A stretch of 64,000 nucleotides of DNA, from contig OZ026515.1 of assembly GCA_964019695.1 (NCBI GenBank), positions 133,818,849 to 133,882,848 of the forward strand, read 5' to 3'. This document shows, one piece after another, positions 40,694-51,459 of this stretch (positions are counted from its first letter, which is position 1; each line of letters starts with the position of its first letter). This stretch comes from Loripinus fragilis (lineage: Eukaryota; Mollusca; Bivalvia; Lucinida; Lucinidae). The translations under genes were made by a program, and so were the position numbers. The notes under the pieces are model-generated. The model was not told the origin of the DNA. It did not search any database and worked only from the letters and a program-made list of their open reading frames with translations.

Positions 40694-42942
40694 AACAAGT
40701 AGCCCAATGGGCAAAGATCGCTCACCATGGAGCCAGCATAATGTTTGGAGACACCATAATTTACAATGCTCAAAGGCAGATAACTCTGAACTTGAAACAG
40801 TGACCAGAAATGAAGTCAAAAACATAAGATATTATGCCGGTTCTAGTTATCTGCAAGTATTAAAAAGATCTAAATAAAAATTGCATTGGAAACCTGGTGA
40901 AAGTGTAGTTTTCAGATACTCAAGGGCAGCTAACTCAGTAGTCAGTTATGGGATCTGACCGAAATTCAAACTCATCCATACTTTTATGTATGTCCAGGTA
41001 ACCTACAGGGATGAAGAAAATCAAATGAAAAATGAAGGTGCTAGAGTGGTCACAACATTATATTTTAGATGCTCAAGGGCAGCTAACTCTGTAGCTGGTG
41101 GATGGGTGTGGCGGAAAATCAAACTCATTCAAACTTTTATGGAAGTCTTTGTTACCTACAAATGAGGAAGATCTATTCAAAAATGAAGGTGCTAGAGTGG
41201 TCACAACAGATCTCCCATTGTAAGTCTATTCAGTCTTAAGTTGGTTCTACTTTAAATTAAAATCATCCAAGCTTTTTATGGTTGTCCTTGTTACCTGCAA
41301 GAATGAAGAAGATCCAATCAAAAATGAATGAGCTAGAGTGGTCATAACAGTATTCATTAATTTTTAAGATGCTCAAGGGGAGCTAACTCCAAAATAAAAA
41401 TATGTGATGGGATCTTGACGAAATTCAAACTCATCCAAGCTTAAATAGATGCCCTTATTGTATGCAAAAATGAAGAAGATCCATTCAAAATTGAAAGCAC
41501 TACAGTGGTTGCAATATTTCTCCCATTGTAAGTCTAAAGAAATTTTTCCAAACGCCCAAGGGCAGGTAACTCATAAGCCCCTGGTCGGATCCTGCTGAAT
41601 TTCGAACCCATCCGAGATATTATGGGTTTACTTGTTGCCTGCAAGAATGAAGAAGATCCAATCAAAAGTGAAGGAGCTAGAGTGATCACAACATTATTCA
41701 TTAATTTTTAAGATGCTCAAGGGGAGCTAACTCCAAAATGTGTAATGGGATCTTGACGAAATTCAAACTCATCCAAGCTTTAACAGTTGTTCTTATTGTA
41801 TGCAAGAATCAGGAAGATCCATTCAAAATTGAAAGAACTAGAGTGGTCACAACATTTCTCCCATTATAAGTCTATGGGGATTTTTCCAATCGCCCAAGGG
41901 CAGATAACTCATAAGTCCCTCGTCCGATCCTGCTGAATTTCGAACCCATCCGAGATATTATGGGTTTACTTGTTGCCTGCAAGAATGAAGAAGATCAAAT
42001 CAAAAATTAAGGAGCTAGAGTGGTCACAACATTATTCATTAATTTTTCTGACGCTCAAGGGCAGCTAACTCCGAAGTCAGTGATGGAATCTTGGCGGAAT
42101 TCAAACTCATCCAAGCTTTAATAGTTGTCCTTATTGTATGCAAGAATCTGGAAGATCCATTCAAAATTGAAAGCACTAGAGTGGTCACAATATTTCTCCC
42201 ATTATAAGTCTATGGGGATTTTTCCAAACCCTCAAGGGCAGGTAACTTATAAGTCCCTGGTCGGATCCTGCTGAATTTCGAACCCATCCAAGATATTATG
42301 GGTTTACTTGTTGCCAGAAAGAATGAAGAAGATCAAATCAAAAATTAAGGAGCTAGAGTGGTCACAACATTATTCATTAATTTTTCTGATGCTCAAGGGC
42401 AGCTAACTCTGAAGTCAGTGATGGAATCTTGCCGAAATTCAAAACCATCCAAGCTTTTATAATTGGTCTTGTTATCTGCAAGAATGAAGAAGATCCATCC
42501 AACAATGAAGGTACTAGAGTGGTCACAACATTTTTCCCCGTTATAAGTCTATGGGGATTTTTCCAGACGCTCAAGGGCAGCTAACTCATAAGTCCCTGGT
42601 TGGATCCTTCGGAATTTCGAACCCATTCGAGATTTTATGGTTGTCCTTGTTACCTGCAAGATTAAAGAAGAACAAATCAAAAATGAAGGAGCTAGAGTGG
42701 TCACAAGATTTTCTCCATTATAACCCTATGGGAGCTATCTGTTGCCATGGAAACCAGAGTTCTGATCAGATCTAGCCGAAAACCTAATGCAGTTAATCCC
42801 TCACCCCAATGATGCTTCTGATGAAATTTGATTATGATTGGCTGGCTGGTCTCAGAGATATTAATGTTTGAAAGTGTGCACGGACGCCGGCTCGAGTCCC
42901 ATACTATAAGCTCACCCTGAGCCTTCGGCTCTGGTGAGCTAA
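40694..42942 (+). mobile_element. TRC element 3, abutting element 2
   Basis: 5' block AACAAGTAGCCCAATGGGCA then GATCGCTCACCATGG directly follows the CTAA of element 2. The core alternates two subtypes of the 170-bp unit. 3' end hairpin GAGCC-TTC-GGCTC and CTAA at 42939-42942. Confidence 0.72.
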
Positions 42943-43009
42943 AAAGGGTATATCAATTTCATGTCAAAGTCGATCACCCCATCCCTCGGTCCGTGCGTCG
43001 TTCCGTCAC

Positions 43010-44690
43010 GTTTCTTGTAAATGTATCTCCTCCTAAACCACAAGAGGTAGCAACTTCAAACTTTGTAGTTGAATAGGTCACATGATGTAGAGGGTAATGG
43101 GCAACATTTTGTGTGACATTGACCACAAGGTCAAATAATGTATTCTCTTGTAAATGTATCTCCTCCTAAAAGGTTAGACATAGCAACTTCAAACTCTGTA
43201 GCTGAATAGGTCACATGATGTAGAGGGGACTGGGCAACATTTTGTGTGACCTTGACCCCAATGTCAAGGTCAAATATTGAATTTTCTTGTAAATGCTTCT
43301 CCTCCTAAAGCTTTTGACGAAGTAACTTCAAACTCTGTAGGTGCATAGGTCACATATGTAGAGGGCACTGGGCAACATTTTGTGTCAAGGTCAAAGATCA
43401 AATAATGTATTTTCTTGTAAATGTATCTCCTCCTAAACGGTTTGACGGAGCAACTTCAAACTTTGTAGCTGGATAGGTCACATGATGTAGATGGTACTGG
43501 GCAACATTTGTCAAGGTCAAATATTGAATTTTCTTGTAAATGCTTCTCCTCCTAAAGCTTTTGAGGTAGTAACTTCAAACCCTGTAGGTGCATAGGTCAC
43601 ATGATGTAGAGGGCACTAGGCAACATTTTGTGTCAAGATCAAAGATCAATTAATGTATCTTCTTGTAAATGTATCTCCTCCTAAACGGTTTGACGGAGCA
43701 ACTTCAAACTTTGTAGCTGAATAGGTCACATGATGTAGATGGTACTGGGCAACATTTGTCAAGGTCACATATTGAATTTTCTTGTAAATGCTTCTCCTCC
43801 TAAAGCTTTTGAGGTAGTAACTTCAAACCCTGTAGGTGCATAGGTCACATGATGTAGAGGGCACTAGGCAACATTTTGTGTCAAGATCAAAGATCAATTA
43901 ATGTATCTTCTTGTAAATGTATCTCCTCCTAAACGGTTTGACGGAGCAACTTCAAACTTTGTAGCTGAATAGGTCACATGATGTAGATGGTACTGGGCAA
44001 CATTTGTAACTTCAAACCCTGTCGGTGCATAGGTCACATGATGTAGAGGGCATTGGGCAACATATTGTGTGACCTTTACCCAAAGGTCAAGGTCAAATAA
44101 TGTATTTTCTTGTAAATGCACCTTCTTCTTAACCCGGGGGGGGGGGGGGGGGGGGGGGGGGGTATTCTCCATTTTTCTGCATACATAGGCTCGAGCCCAG
44201 CATCTACCCTTCACCCCCAAAAAAATATCAGGATTTTCAAGTACCCCCAAAAAATATTTGAAATCTTAGCAACCCAAAAAAATATCCCCATTCTGTACCA
44301 TGACCTTAAAATGCATAGAAATGACCCATAAATATAGTCCAATTTTGTGATGACCTCAAAAAAATATCCACAAAATCTTCATACCCCAAAAAATATATAT
44401 TTTTCTGAAAAACCCAAAAAATATTGACATTCAAAATTTTGAACCCAAAAAAATGACCCCAGCCTACGTATGTATGAAAATATCAGAGTACCCCCCCCCC
44501 CCCCTTAACCCTGGGATGTAGCAATATCAAACTTTGCTGGTGCATAGGTCACATGAGGTCGAGGGTACTCGGCAACACTTTGTGTGACCTTGGTCAAATA
44601 ATGTATTTTCTTGTAAATGCATCTTCTCCTTAAGCATGGGATGCAGCAACATCAAACTTCGTTGACTAGAAGTATATATTAGGTAAATAA
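43010..44690. repeat. Tandem array of about 125-bp units
   Basis: About ten units: TTCTTGTAAATGTATCTCCT, CCTAAACGGTTTGACGGAGC, AACTTCAAACTTTGTAGCTG, AATAGGTCACATGATGTAGA, GGGCAACATTTTGTGTGACC, TCAAGGTCAAATA. Within 43400-43930 two units form a 255-bp higher-order repeat that is almost identical between copies. A 369-bp insertion interrupts it. Confidence 0.88.
44136..44504. mobile_element. 369-bp insertion ending in poly-G and poly-C
   Basis: Begins with 27 G (44136-44162) and ends with 14 C (44491-44504). Inside the runs the termini are inverted (TATTCTCCATTTTTCTGC at the left; GTATGAAAATATCAGAGTA at the right; then ATAGGCT / AGCCTA). TTAACCC occurs on both sides (44129-44135, 44505-44511). 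The interior is a degenerate repeat of ACCCCAAAAAATAT. No coding capacity. Confidence 0.75.
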
Positions 44691-45097
44691 ATTGGATGCT
44701 GGATTGTCATACTGTTCGGATGTGTGTTTTTTTTGTGCTCTTCAAAATTCTAAATTATCAGTAAAATGGGGCTTATATTTTATTCTCTTTTACTGGTTTT
44801 AATGGGATATGCGCTTTAGATGTTATCTGTAAACTGTCTCTTATTTAGGAAGGATAATTATATCGGTATTTTTGTAAAATGCCTTAGCGAAAAAATATTT
44901 TGTGAAGCCACGTGGGCCAACCGCCATGTTGTCGAATGTTCCAACATCTGGCTTTAGTGCCTGGCTGTCTATTTTATGTTTTTATCTGCGACTGGCATTC
45001 ATTCTAGTACACTGAGTGTTATTGTAAAAGAAGTGGTTTCTCTACATCTTAGCGCTTTACTTGAATGTAATCAATCTTCAGACTTTTCTCTTTTCTT
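44691..45097. other. Unassigned sequence
   Basis: About 400 bp AT-rich. No gene or repeat ends identified. Confidence 0.35.
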
Positions 45098-45602
45098 TAG
45101 TGGGTGTTTTTTTTCGAGCATGTGTGACATTTGGGGTTCTTGCTGAGAACAGTGTTGTTCTATGACGCATACGCTGAGGCTACTGCGTAAATTAATTCGC
45201 GCTGATGATGCAGTGTACCCCTCCAGCTTCAAAGCCGCTTTTTTTGGTTTGTCTGTACCGAGCCAGCTCGCCGTGGTTATTTTCTCAGGGCACTCAGGCC
45301 TCTTTCCACAAGGTAAAAACAGACTCCGACCGTTACGCTGGCATGACCTCTTCGGTGTACGGTTTGGAAACTCACATTAAACCCAACTAGTTTTTTGGGA
45401 GTTTTTTTGACTGTACAATGTTCTCAGGGTTTCAGAATGCTAGCTGTGGTGGGCCTCTCCCAGGCTTTGGGAGTTGAGTTTAGTCACATTAGGGGAAATA
45501 CAACTACATACGAGGCCAACAGTACATTCGAGACCACCTGTGCCGAAGAGGCCGTGGATTGAGGATTGAGCCTTCTCAGGCTGGATCCCTGATACAACAA
45601 CA
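45098..45602 (-). mobile_element. LINE-2 3' UTR, 5'-truncated copy
   Basis: About 400 bp closely matches 4490-4905 (CATTTGGGGTTCTTGCTGAG, TATGACGCATACGCTGAGGC, CCACAAGGTAAAAACAGACT, GGCTGGATCCCTGATACAAC), the 3' UTR of the minus-strand LINE-2. This copy has about 86 bp between GGGAGTTGAG and GCCTTCTCAG that the other lacks. 5' truncation is typical of LINE insertions. Confidence 0.75.
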
Positions 45603-46055
45603 TTGGCATTTTCACAGCTGTAGCATAATGTCAATGACCTGTGATCAGGCCAAGTGTAGATTCTCTTACATGTAGATTAAGTGTCTAATTAGTAAAATTT
45701 CCAAAATTTATTTTTACTGGGTAATAATAATTAATAAACAAATAAGTCCGAATTAATGTTCAATACGGATATATTTCCCTTTTCGAAGAGGCTACTTATG
45801 ACCAGGCTGGTCAAATAACAATCGCGCTCAAACATGTAACTATGAAATAGACTCTTAACTTAAAAGAGACAGATCTGAAATTAATTTAAGAAAACAACGA
45901 TGTATTGCAGAAAACATGTAAACAACTTTGCAAGAAAATTACCATTTGTCCACTCACGTAAACGCTTGATGGGGTACAGCAATATACCGAAAGTATGTTC
46001 GCGAAACATATCCCATTCCAACACCCTATGTGTAGTATGCAACTTCCTTGCGAGA
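45603..46055. other. Unassigned sequence
   Basis: No gene or clear repeat. The last part may be the 5' region of LINE-3. Confidence 0.35.
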
Positions 46056-46357
46056 GTTGCTTAACGCGAGCGCTTTAATGTAGCGCTACGTAGCGCTTTC
46101 CTAGCTCTATGCAACGATTATGCCTCAAAAAGCGTTTTTTTGTAACAGTCCGTTGCGCAACGATAACATTCCTATTCAAGATATGCATACACATAAACCG
46201 CTTCGTAGCGCTCTGCTTATGCAACGGTTCGTTTCACATATCACTTTCCGCGAGACTGCTCAAGAATAGTTTTGTAGCGGTACGAAGCGCTTTATTGTAA
46301 CATACCGTTGCATAGCAAAGTGCCACAAAGCGCTACAAAACGCCCGCGTTAAGCAAC
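46056..46357. mobile_element. CpG-rich TIR element with repeated AGCGCT/CAACG motifs
   Basis: GTTGCTTAACGCG (46056) and CGCGTTAAGCAAC (to 46357) are exact inverted repeats. The interior is dense in TAGCGCT, GCAACG and GTTGCGCAAC, far richer in CpG than its neighbours. No coding capacity. It lies immediately upstream of the LINE-3 ORF1 remnant. Confidence 0.65.
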
Positions 46358-46492
46358 GCACCCCTGGTGTGCCATTGATGGGACCCCACCCTTCTATGAT
46401 GCTCACTATGGGAAATCACCTAAACATACCTGGAACATATTCCTCTGTACTTGGACCGCAGACGAACTTCACTGGAATTCCTGTGCCTTATG
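46358..46492 (+). pseudogene. LINE-3 ORF1, fragment a
   Basis: Encodes PLMGPHPSMMLTMGNHLN and NFTGIPVPY, Pro/Gly/Met-rich. The frame continues in phase at 51460 once the gypsy insertion and one TTATG copy are ignored. See fragment b. Confidence 0.65.
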
Positions 46493-46685
46493 TGTTATAT
46501 TTCTTGGGTGCTGGGAGAAGGCATGGAGATAAACACTGTTCAAACTACATATATTTATTTAAGGTATAAGCTATTGGCATGGTAAACTGTACTGCTCTGC
46601 TGTTATCAGAGAGGCAGTGTGTATATATATGAATCAGTTACCGTATTAACCTAAGTGTATGATATGTGATACCAATATCATAACA
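46493..46685 (-). repeat. gypsy 3' LTR
   Basis: Plus-strand TGTTATATTTCTTGGG ... ATATCATAACA. Just beyond it (46686-46698) the minus strand reads AAAAACAGGGAGA, the polypurine tract priming plus-strand synthesis. Confidence 0.93.
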
Positions 46686-47053
46686 TCTCCCTGTTTTTAA
46701 AAGAAAATACATCTACACATACAACAATGCATGACTGAAATAATGTTGTGTAGAGTGTAAAAAAAATTCGGACTGGTGCCAGTCTATTTTTCTATAAAGT
46801 CTGTTCCCATGAATGAAATAATCTGCTGATTAGATATCAGGGGTGATCTGTTTATTTTCCTCAGAGTTAATCCACTTTTTATCAGCACAGTAATTTGTTT
46901 ATAATATCCAGAATTTGTTTATCTGATTAATGAATGCTTTTACTGGGATAAATACAAAATAAACAAATTATAACTGTTAAACTGTTTGCATTACTCCAGA
47001 TAAGTTCCAGTTTACTCTTTTTTCAGCATCAGCGTCAGTATTGTATATACTGT

Positions 47054-47684
47054 TTATAAATCTAGTTTCCTAGGAGGATGAACAACGCGCCCAGATCTGG
47101 TTCTAACAACTGGTGTTTCATTTTCTGGCCTTTCAACAATCTTTTGTGGTGATTTGCGTATAATTGGTTCTGATTCAAGTCGAATTTTCACCGGGGATTT
47201 TGGTGTTTGTTTGCTATTATTCTGAATAGTCTCAGGAGGTCGGGTCTCAAGGATTTGAGATTTTGGAGCATTATTTACAAAACTGGGCGTAAAATCTGGG
47301 GGGTCAGTCAATTAAAATGGTTTCTCATTTGACTTCAACAGATGACGTCGATCGATTACGTCTGCATGATCCGCCGTCCTGCGTCTCAACAATATATGAT
47401 CTGTCATTTGTTTTCTTTCTGACGATAGCAGGTTTCCATAGTTTGCCTTGCCTGATCCTAACTCCTTCACCAGGATTTAGGGGTTTCATTGGTTTAGCTG
47501 ATCTGTCATAGTAATGCTTTGATTTTGTTTGAGAAGTTTGCATTTTCTTTCTCAAAGCAGATTTGCTTGGCACACTCGGATCAAGCAGTTTTGCTGTCAC
47601 AGGCAGTGTAGACTTTAATTGTCTAGAAAACAATAACTGTGCGGGTAATTTTCCACAGTCGACAGGGGTGTTTCTATATGCCAA
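47054..47684 (-). pseudogene. gypsy pol C-terminus (integrase C-terminal region)
   Basis: Two frames, 47325-47684 and 47054-47311. The first has YRNTPVDCGKLPAQLLFSRQ and HYYDRSAKPMKPLNPGE, the usual integrase C-terminal blocks; the second ends RTRSGRVVHPPRKLDL, a common end of animal gypsy Pol. A frame break separates them and another separates this from the integrase core. Confidence 0.85.
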
Positions 47685-47689
47685 AATTG

Positions 47690-48466
47690 CTAAATAAGGG
47701 TCTTTTTTTTATCGGTAAGAGCTTTGTTGAACAAATTCTTGATTGTTTGAATTGTTCTCTCTGCGGGGTTAGCTTGAGGATAAAGGGGGCTTGATGGTGT
47801 ATGTCTGATGTCCCATTCCTTGCAAAAATCAGCAAATAGCGTACAACTGAATTGTGGTCCATTGTCAAAAATTAACGTCTCGCTAATGCCATGTCTAGAG
47901 AAATAACTTTTCAGCCTATTAATGACAGTCTGCGCTCGTGTGTCCCTGAGGCTGCTAACTTCAAAATATCTACTGTACAGGTCAACTAGTACTACATAGT
48001 CAACGTTATTCCAGTGGAATAGGTCTGTTGCCACGGTTTGCCATGGTCTTTCAGGAATCTTATAGGAATATAGTGGTTCCTTTTGGTTAGCATTTCTGTG
48101 CTCAAGACAAATAGCACAATCTAGTACTGTCGTCCGTATGTCTGTAGTCATATTTTGCCAAAATAGTACTTCTCGTGCTTGCTGCGTGCATTTCTCAATG
48201 CCTAGATGAGAAGCATGAATCTTTTCAAGCATTTCTTTGCGTCATTCTTTCGGAATAATGACCTTTGTACCCTTAAGTAGAATACCGTTAATGTATGTGA
48301 TTTCATCTCTGTAATTCCAAAAGTCAAGTAGTTGTTTGTGACAGTCTGAGCGTGCGTCAGGCCATCCGTCTAGTACAGTCTGCTTTAGTTTTTGCATTTG
48401 TACGTCAGTCGCAGTAGCTGTTCTGAGCATGTCCATTTTCCTATCACTGATGGGAAGATTGGACAT
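47690..48466 (-). pseudogene. gypsy integrase core and N-terminal zinc region
   Basis: 48242-48466 is the RNase H-integrase connection. 47690-48232 carries HASHLGIEKC and DCAICLEH (HHCC zinc binding), ATDLFHWN (first catalytic Asp), FDNGPQFSC (second Asp) and ANPAERTIQTIKN (Glu). The catalytic DDE triad is visible. A stop lies between the two frames. Confidence 0.9.
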
Positions 48467-48657
48467 TACAGCATGGGCGTGATCATCCAGCCCTTCTGTA
48501 AGTTTGGGTATGTATCTGATAAGAATTTACGACTTAACGTGTCTGCAACAGGTATATCACGACCGCGGACGTACTGAATGTCAATGTCATACTTTGACAA
48601 TTGCAATAGCATGCGCTGTAACCGGGGTGGACTGGAATGCAGACCTTTCTTTAGAAT

Positions 48658-49521
48658 TTAAACTAAAGGTCGGTGATCGGTTTGCACAGTGATGCGCTTA
48701 CCTAAGACTAACATATTCCAATGTTTGCAAGCAAATACAACTGCATAGAGCTCTTTGGTGATTTGAGCATAATTGACTTCGGTTGGAGTTAGCGATTTTG
48801 ATGCAAAACATACAGGTTTGCCATCTTGCAACAATACACATTCAAGACCATACTTTGAAGCGTCAGTTTGGATTGTTATCGGCTTATTGTAGTCAAAGTA
48901 TGCCAGTACAGGTTCCTTAGTAATACCATCTTTAATCTTATCAAAAGCATTTTGTTGGGCCTGCTCCCAGACAAAATCTACATCTTTCCTAAGTAATTGT
49001 CTCATGGGCTTTGTAAGTTCTGCCATATTGGGTGCGAATTTCTGTAAGTAGGTGATCATACCTAAAACAGTTTCCAGTTCCGCTTTTGAGGTAGGGGTTG
49101 GCATTTCTCTTAATACCTTCACCTTATTGCTGTCCATTTTTAGACCAGAGGACGTGAGGACATGTCCGTAGAAGGGAATTTGAGTCTGTCCTATGTCTGT
49201 CTTGTCAGCGTTCAACTTTATGCCCATTTGTCTACATCTTGACATCAGTTTGTCAACATTTCTGTCGTGTGTTTTTCTGTCACTACCGTAGACAACAATA
49301 TCGTCAACTATTGTCTTAACTCCAGGTAGTCCTTCCAAGCATTTGTCCATTTTTGAAATAAATTTGTCCTGAGCCATTTTAAGACCAAAGGGTAGCCATG
49401 AGAAGCGATATCGTCCAAAGGGTGTTTGAAATGTAGTCAGAAGTGAAGATTTTTCTGTAAGAACGATGGACCAATAGCCTGATCTGGCATCGAATCTCGA
49501 AAAAATCTTTGCATCTGTCAA
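48658..49521 (-). pseudogene. gypsy reverse transcriptase and RNase H
   Basis: RT blocks FSRFDARSGYWSI, TPFGRYRFSWLPFGL and the active site VDDIVVYG, then the connection GMITYLQKFAPNMAELTKPM, then RNase H from QTDASKYGL to ELYAVVFACKHW and QTDHRPLV. The N-terminal RT piece between 49521 and 49641 stays in the same frame but carries three stop codons, so Pol could not be made intact. VRGRDIPVADTLSR, typical of the RNase H tail, is visible beyond the stop near 48658. Confidence 0.92.
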
Positions 49522-49638
49522 GTCAGGCAGTATGTCGTCAAGTGTTTTGTTTGGCTAGTGCGGTCTTTTGATCGCGTCATTTAGGTCTTTTGGATCCACT
49601 CAGATCCGTATGGAGCCATTGGGCTTTTCTACAGTTAC

Positions 49639-50769
49639 TTAACTGTTCACCCAGTCTGTCGGCTTCATAACCTTTTTGATGACATGTTCCCTTGTCATAC
49701 GCTCTAGTTCTGCCTTAAGCTTATTGCGTATTGCAATAGGTACACGACGTGGGGGATGTATAACAGGTACTGAGTCTGACTTAAGGTAAATTTCGCATTC
49801 ACCAGGTAATTGGCCTATGCCGTCAAACACGTCACTGTATTTATCAAGTACAATTTCTTTGGTCAATGGACAAGTGTGTGATGCGTTTGAGTCGACAGCT
49901 AAAATGAGTTTGATCAATTCAAGTGACACACATGCATTTAAACCAATAATTGGAGTAGAGTTGGTTTCGACAACATAAAACTCCTCAGAAATGGTCTTAT
50001 TATTGTAGGTACAGTCTAGCCTTATGTAACCGTCTACCTTAAGATTTCCACCGTCATATGCTGTCAGTCGCTTTGGCGTTTTCTGCAAAGGACATTTAAT
50101 GCCTAGGGATTGGAATGTTGATCTGGGTAGGATATTGACTTGAGAGCCTGAATCAATTTTCATGCTTACAGTTTTGGACTTGGGGCCTAAATAAATTTTA
50201 GCAAAAGCTTGATTTTTGGATTTATCAAAATCAATAGAATCAATAAACAAATTCACACCAGGTGATAAATCCAGATCTGATCCATTTGACGCACTATTTA
50301 TCACTTCATGTACATTCCGTTTGCTATCCCTTAATTTACTCCTACACACGGTAGCAAAATGATCAAATCTTAAACAGTAATTGCACTGCTGTCCTCTTGC
50401 CGGGCAAGTGTCTTTTTTGGAATGATTTCTCCCACAGTTCGTACACTTCTTGGCGACTGCTGGTCCAGGTAGCACTCGCTGTATTGGTTGTGTCATCGTT
50501 GGTCCCTGCTCTGCTCTTCCTCGAGGCTGACGTTTAGCTGACCGCTTGGACTTAACATAGTGGATTGACGCCTGGTTGTCAATCACCTTCAGCTGCTCCT
50601 GACTTAGTTCGTAGGTTCGTGGAATGTCCAGACATTTTTGAAGCGTCAAGTCTGAACTTTCGTTGATGAGCTTTTCTCTGATTTTTGAAGACTTCACTCC
50701 AAAAACAATGCTGTCACGAATCATCTCGTAGTGGATGGCTGCGTCGTACCCACAGTCGTTTAGTAACAA
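49639..50769 (-). pseudogene. gypsy gag (nucleocapsid) and protease
   Basis: The capsid-like part ends in a basic stretch, then two CCHC knuckles, CTNCGRNHSKKDTC and CNYCLRFDHFATVC. The protease motif MKIDSGSQVNILP follows, with its catalytic Asp in DSG. The frame ends entering the RT at KPTDWVNS. Gag, protease and RT share one frame here. Confidence 0.9.
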
Positions 50770-51126
50770 TTTTAAACTAGTAACAAAGTGTTCAAACTTT
50801 TCACTATCTTCTTGTTCTCTGCACCTCAGCTTTTAGCGTGCACATATCTGGTTTGAGCAAGGTTTGCAGTAGCTCTCGAACCCTGTGTAGTAACTTTCTA
50901 GCTTCTTTTTGTCGTCGTCTTGAAGATTCCATGTAGAGAAAATCTGTCTTCCTTTCTCTCCAGCCCATATCATCAAATAGTTGCACTTGACCTCTTCTAT
51001 TTTCGTTTGTAGAGGTCCTCCAAACATAAATTCGGAATGGGATTTGAAGGATTTGATCGCATTAGGTAAGTCCTTGGACTCCAAGTCCATTCTAGGGTTT
51101 TGTCCTTGTGAAGAATAAATTTCCAT
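50770..51126 (-). pseudogene. gypsy gag N-terminus
   Basis: The ATG at 51126 starts a 97-codon frame (MEIYSSQGQNPRMDLESKDL ... LMIWAGEKGRQIF) typical of gypsy capsid N-termini. A frame change near 50830 separates it from the rest of gag. Confidence 0.8.
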
Positions 51127-51241
51127 CTTCTTAGAATGAAAATTACTGCAACAAAGTTAAAACACCTCAAGAATGTTATCCAAATTACAATTCCTTTTTA
51201 GAGAATTATATCCTTTAAATTTCTGCACGAATATAGATGTA

Positions 51242-51261
51242 GGTTCAAAACTCTGACGCCA
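51242..51261 (-). promoter_or_regulatory. gypsy primer-binding site
   Basis: Directly after the 5' LTR on the minus strand: TGGCGTCAGAGTTTTGAAC. It starts TGG, complementary to a tRNA CCA end; I have not assigned the tRNA. Confidence 0.75.
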
Positions 51262-51454
51262 TGTTATATTTCTTGGGTGCTGGGAGAAGGCATGGAGATT
51301 AACACTGTTCAAACTACATATATTTATTTGAGGTATAAGCTATTGGCATGGTAAACTGTACTGCTCTGCTGTTATCAGAGAGGCAGTGTGTATATATATG
51401 AATCAGTTACTGTATTAACCTAAGTGTATGGTATGTGATACCAATATCATAACA
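51262..51454 (-). repeat. gypsy 5' LTR
   Basis: 193 bp, four differences from the 3' LTR at 46493. Plus-strand TG start and CA end, followed by the TTATG duplication. Confidence 0.93.
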
Positions 51455-51459
51455 TTATG

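Larger units (their letters stand above)
46493..51454 (-). mobile_element. Ty3/gypsy LTR retrotransposon, full length, inside LINE-3
   Basis: A 4962-bp element with 193-bp LTRs (46493-46685 and 51262-51454; TG...CA) differing at four sites, and target duplication TTATG (46488-46492, 51455-51459). On the minus strand it runs 5' LTR, primer-binding site, gag, protease, RT, RNase H, integrase, purine tract, 3' LTR. Two CCHC knuckles and the C-terminal TRSGRVVHPP motif suggest the Mag/C-clade part of Ty3/gypsy (inference). Stops and frameshifts have inactivated it, though the LTR similarity indicates a fairly recent insertion. Confidence 0.95.

Noticed and set aside
28153..42942. CRISPR array
   Set aside because: Units are about 170 bp, adjoining and diverged, with no spacers, in a eukaryotic intron-bearing context.
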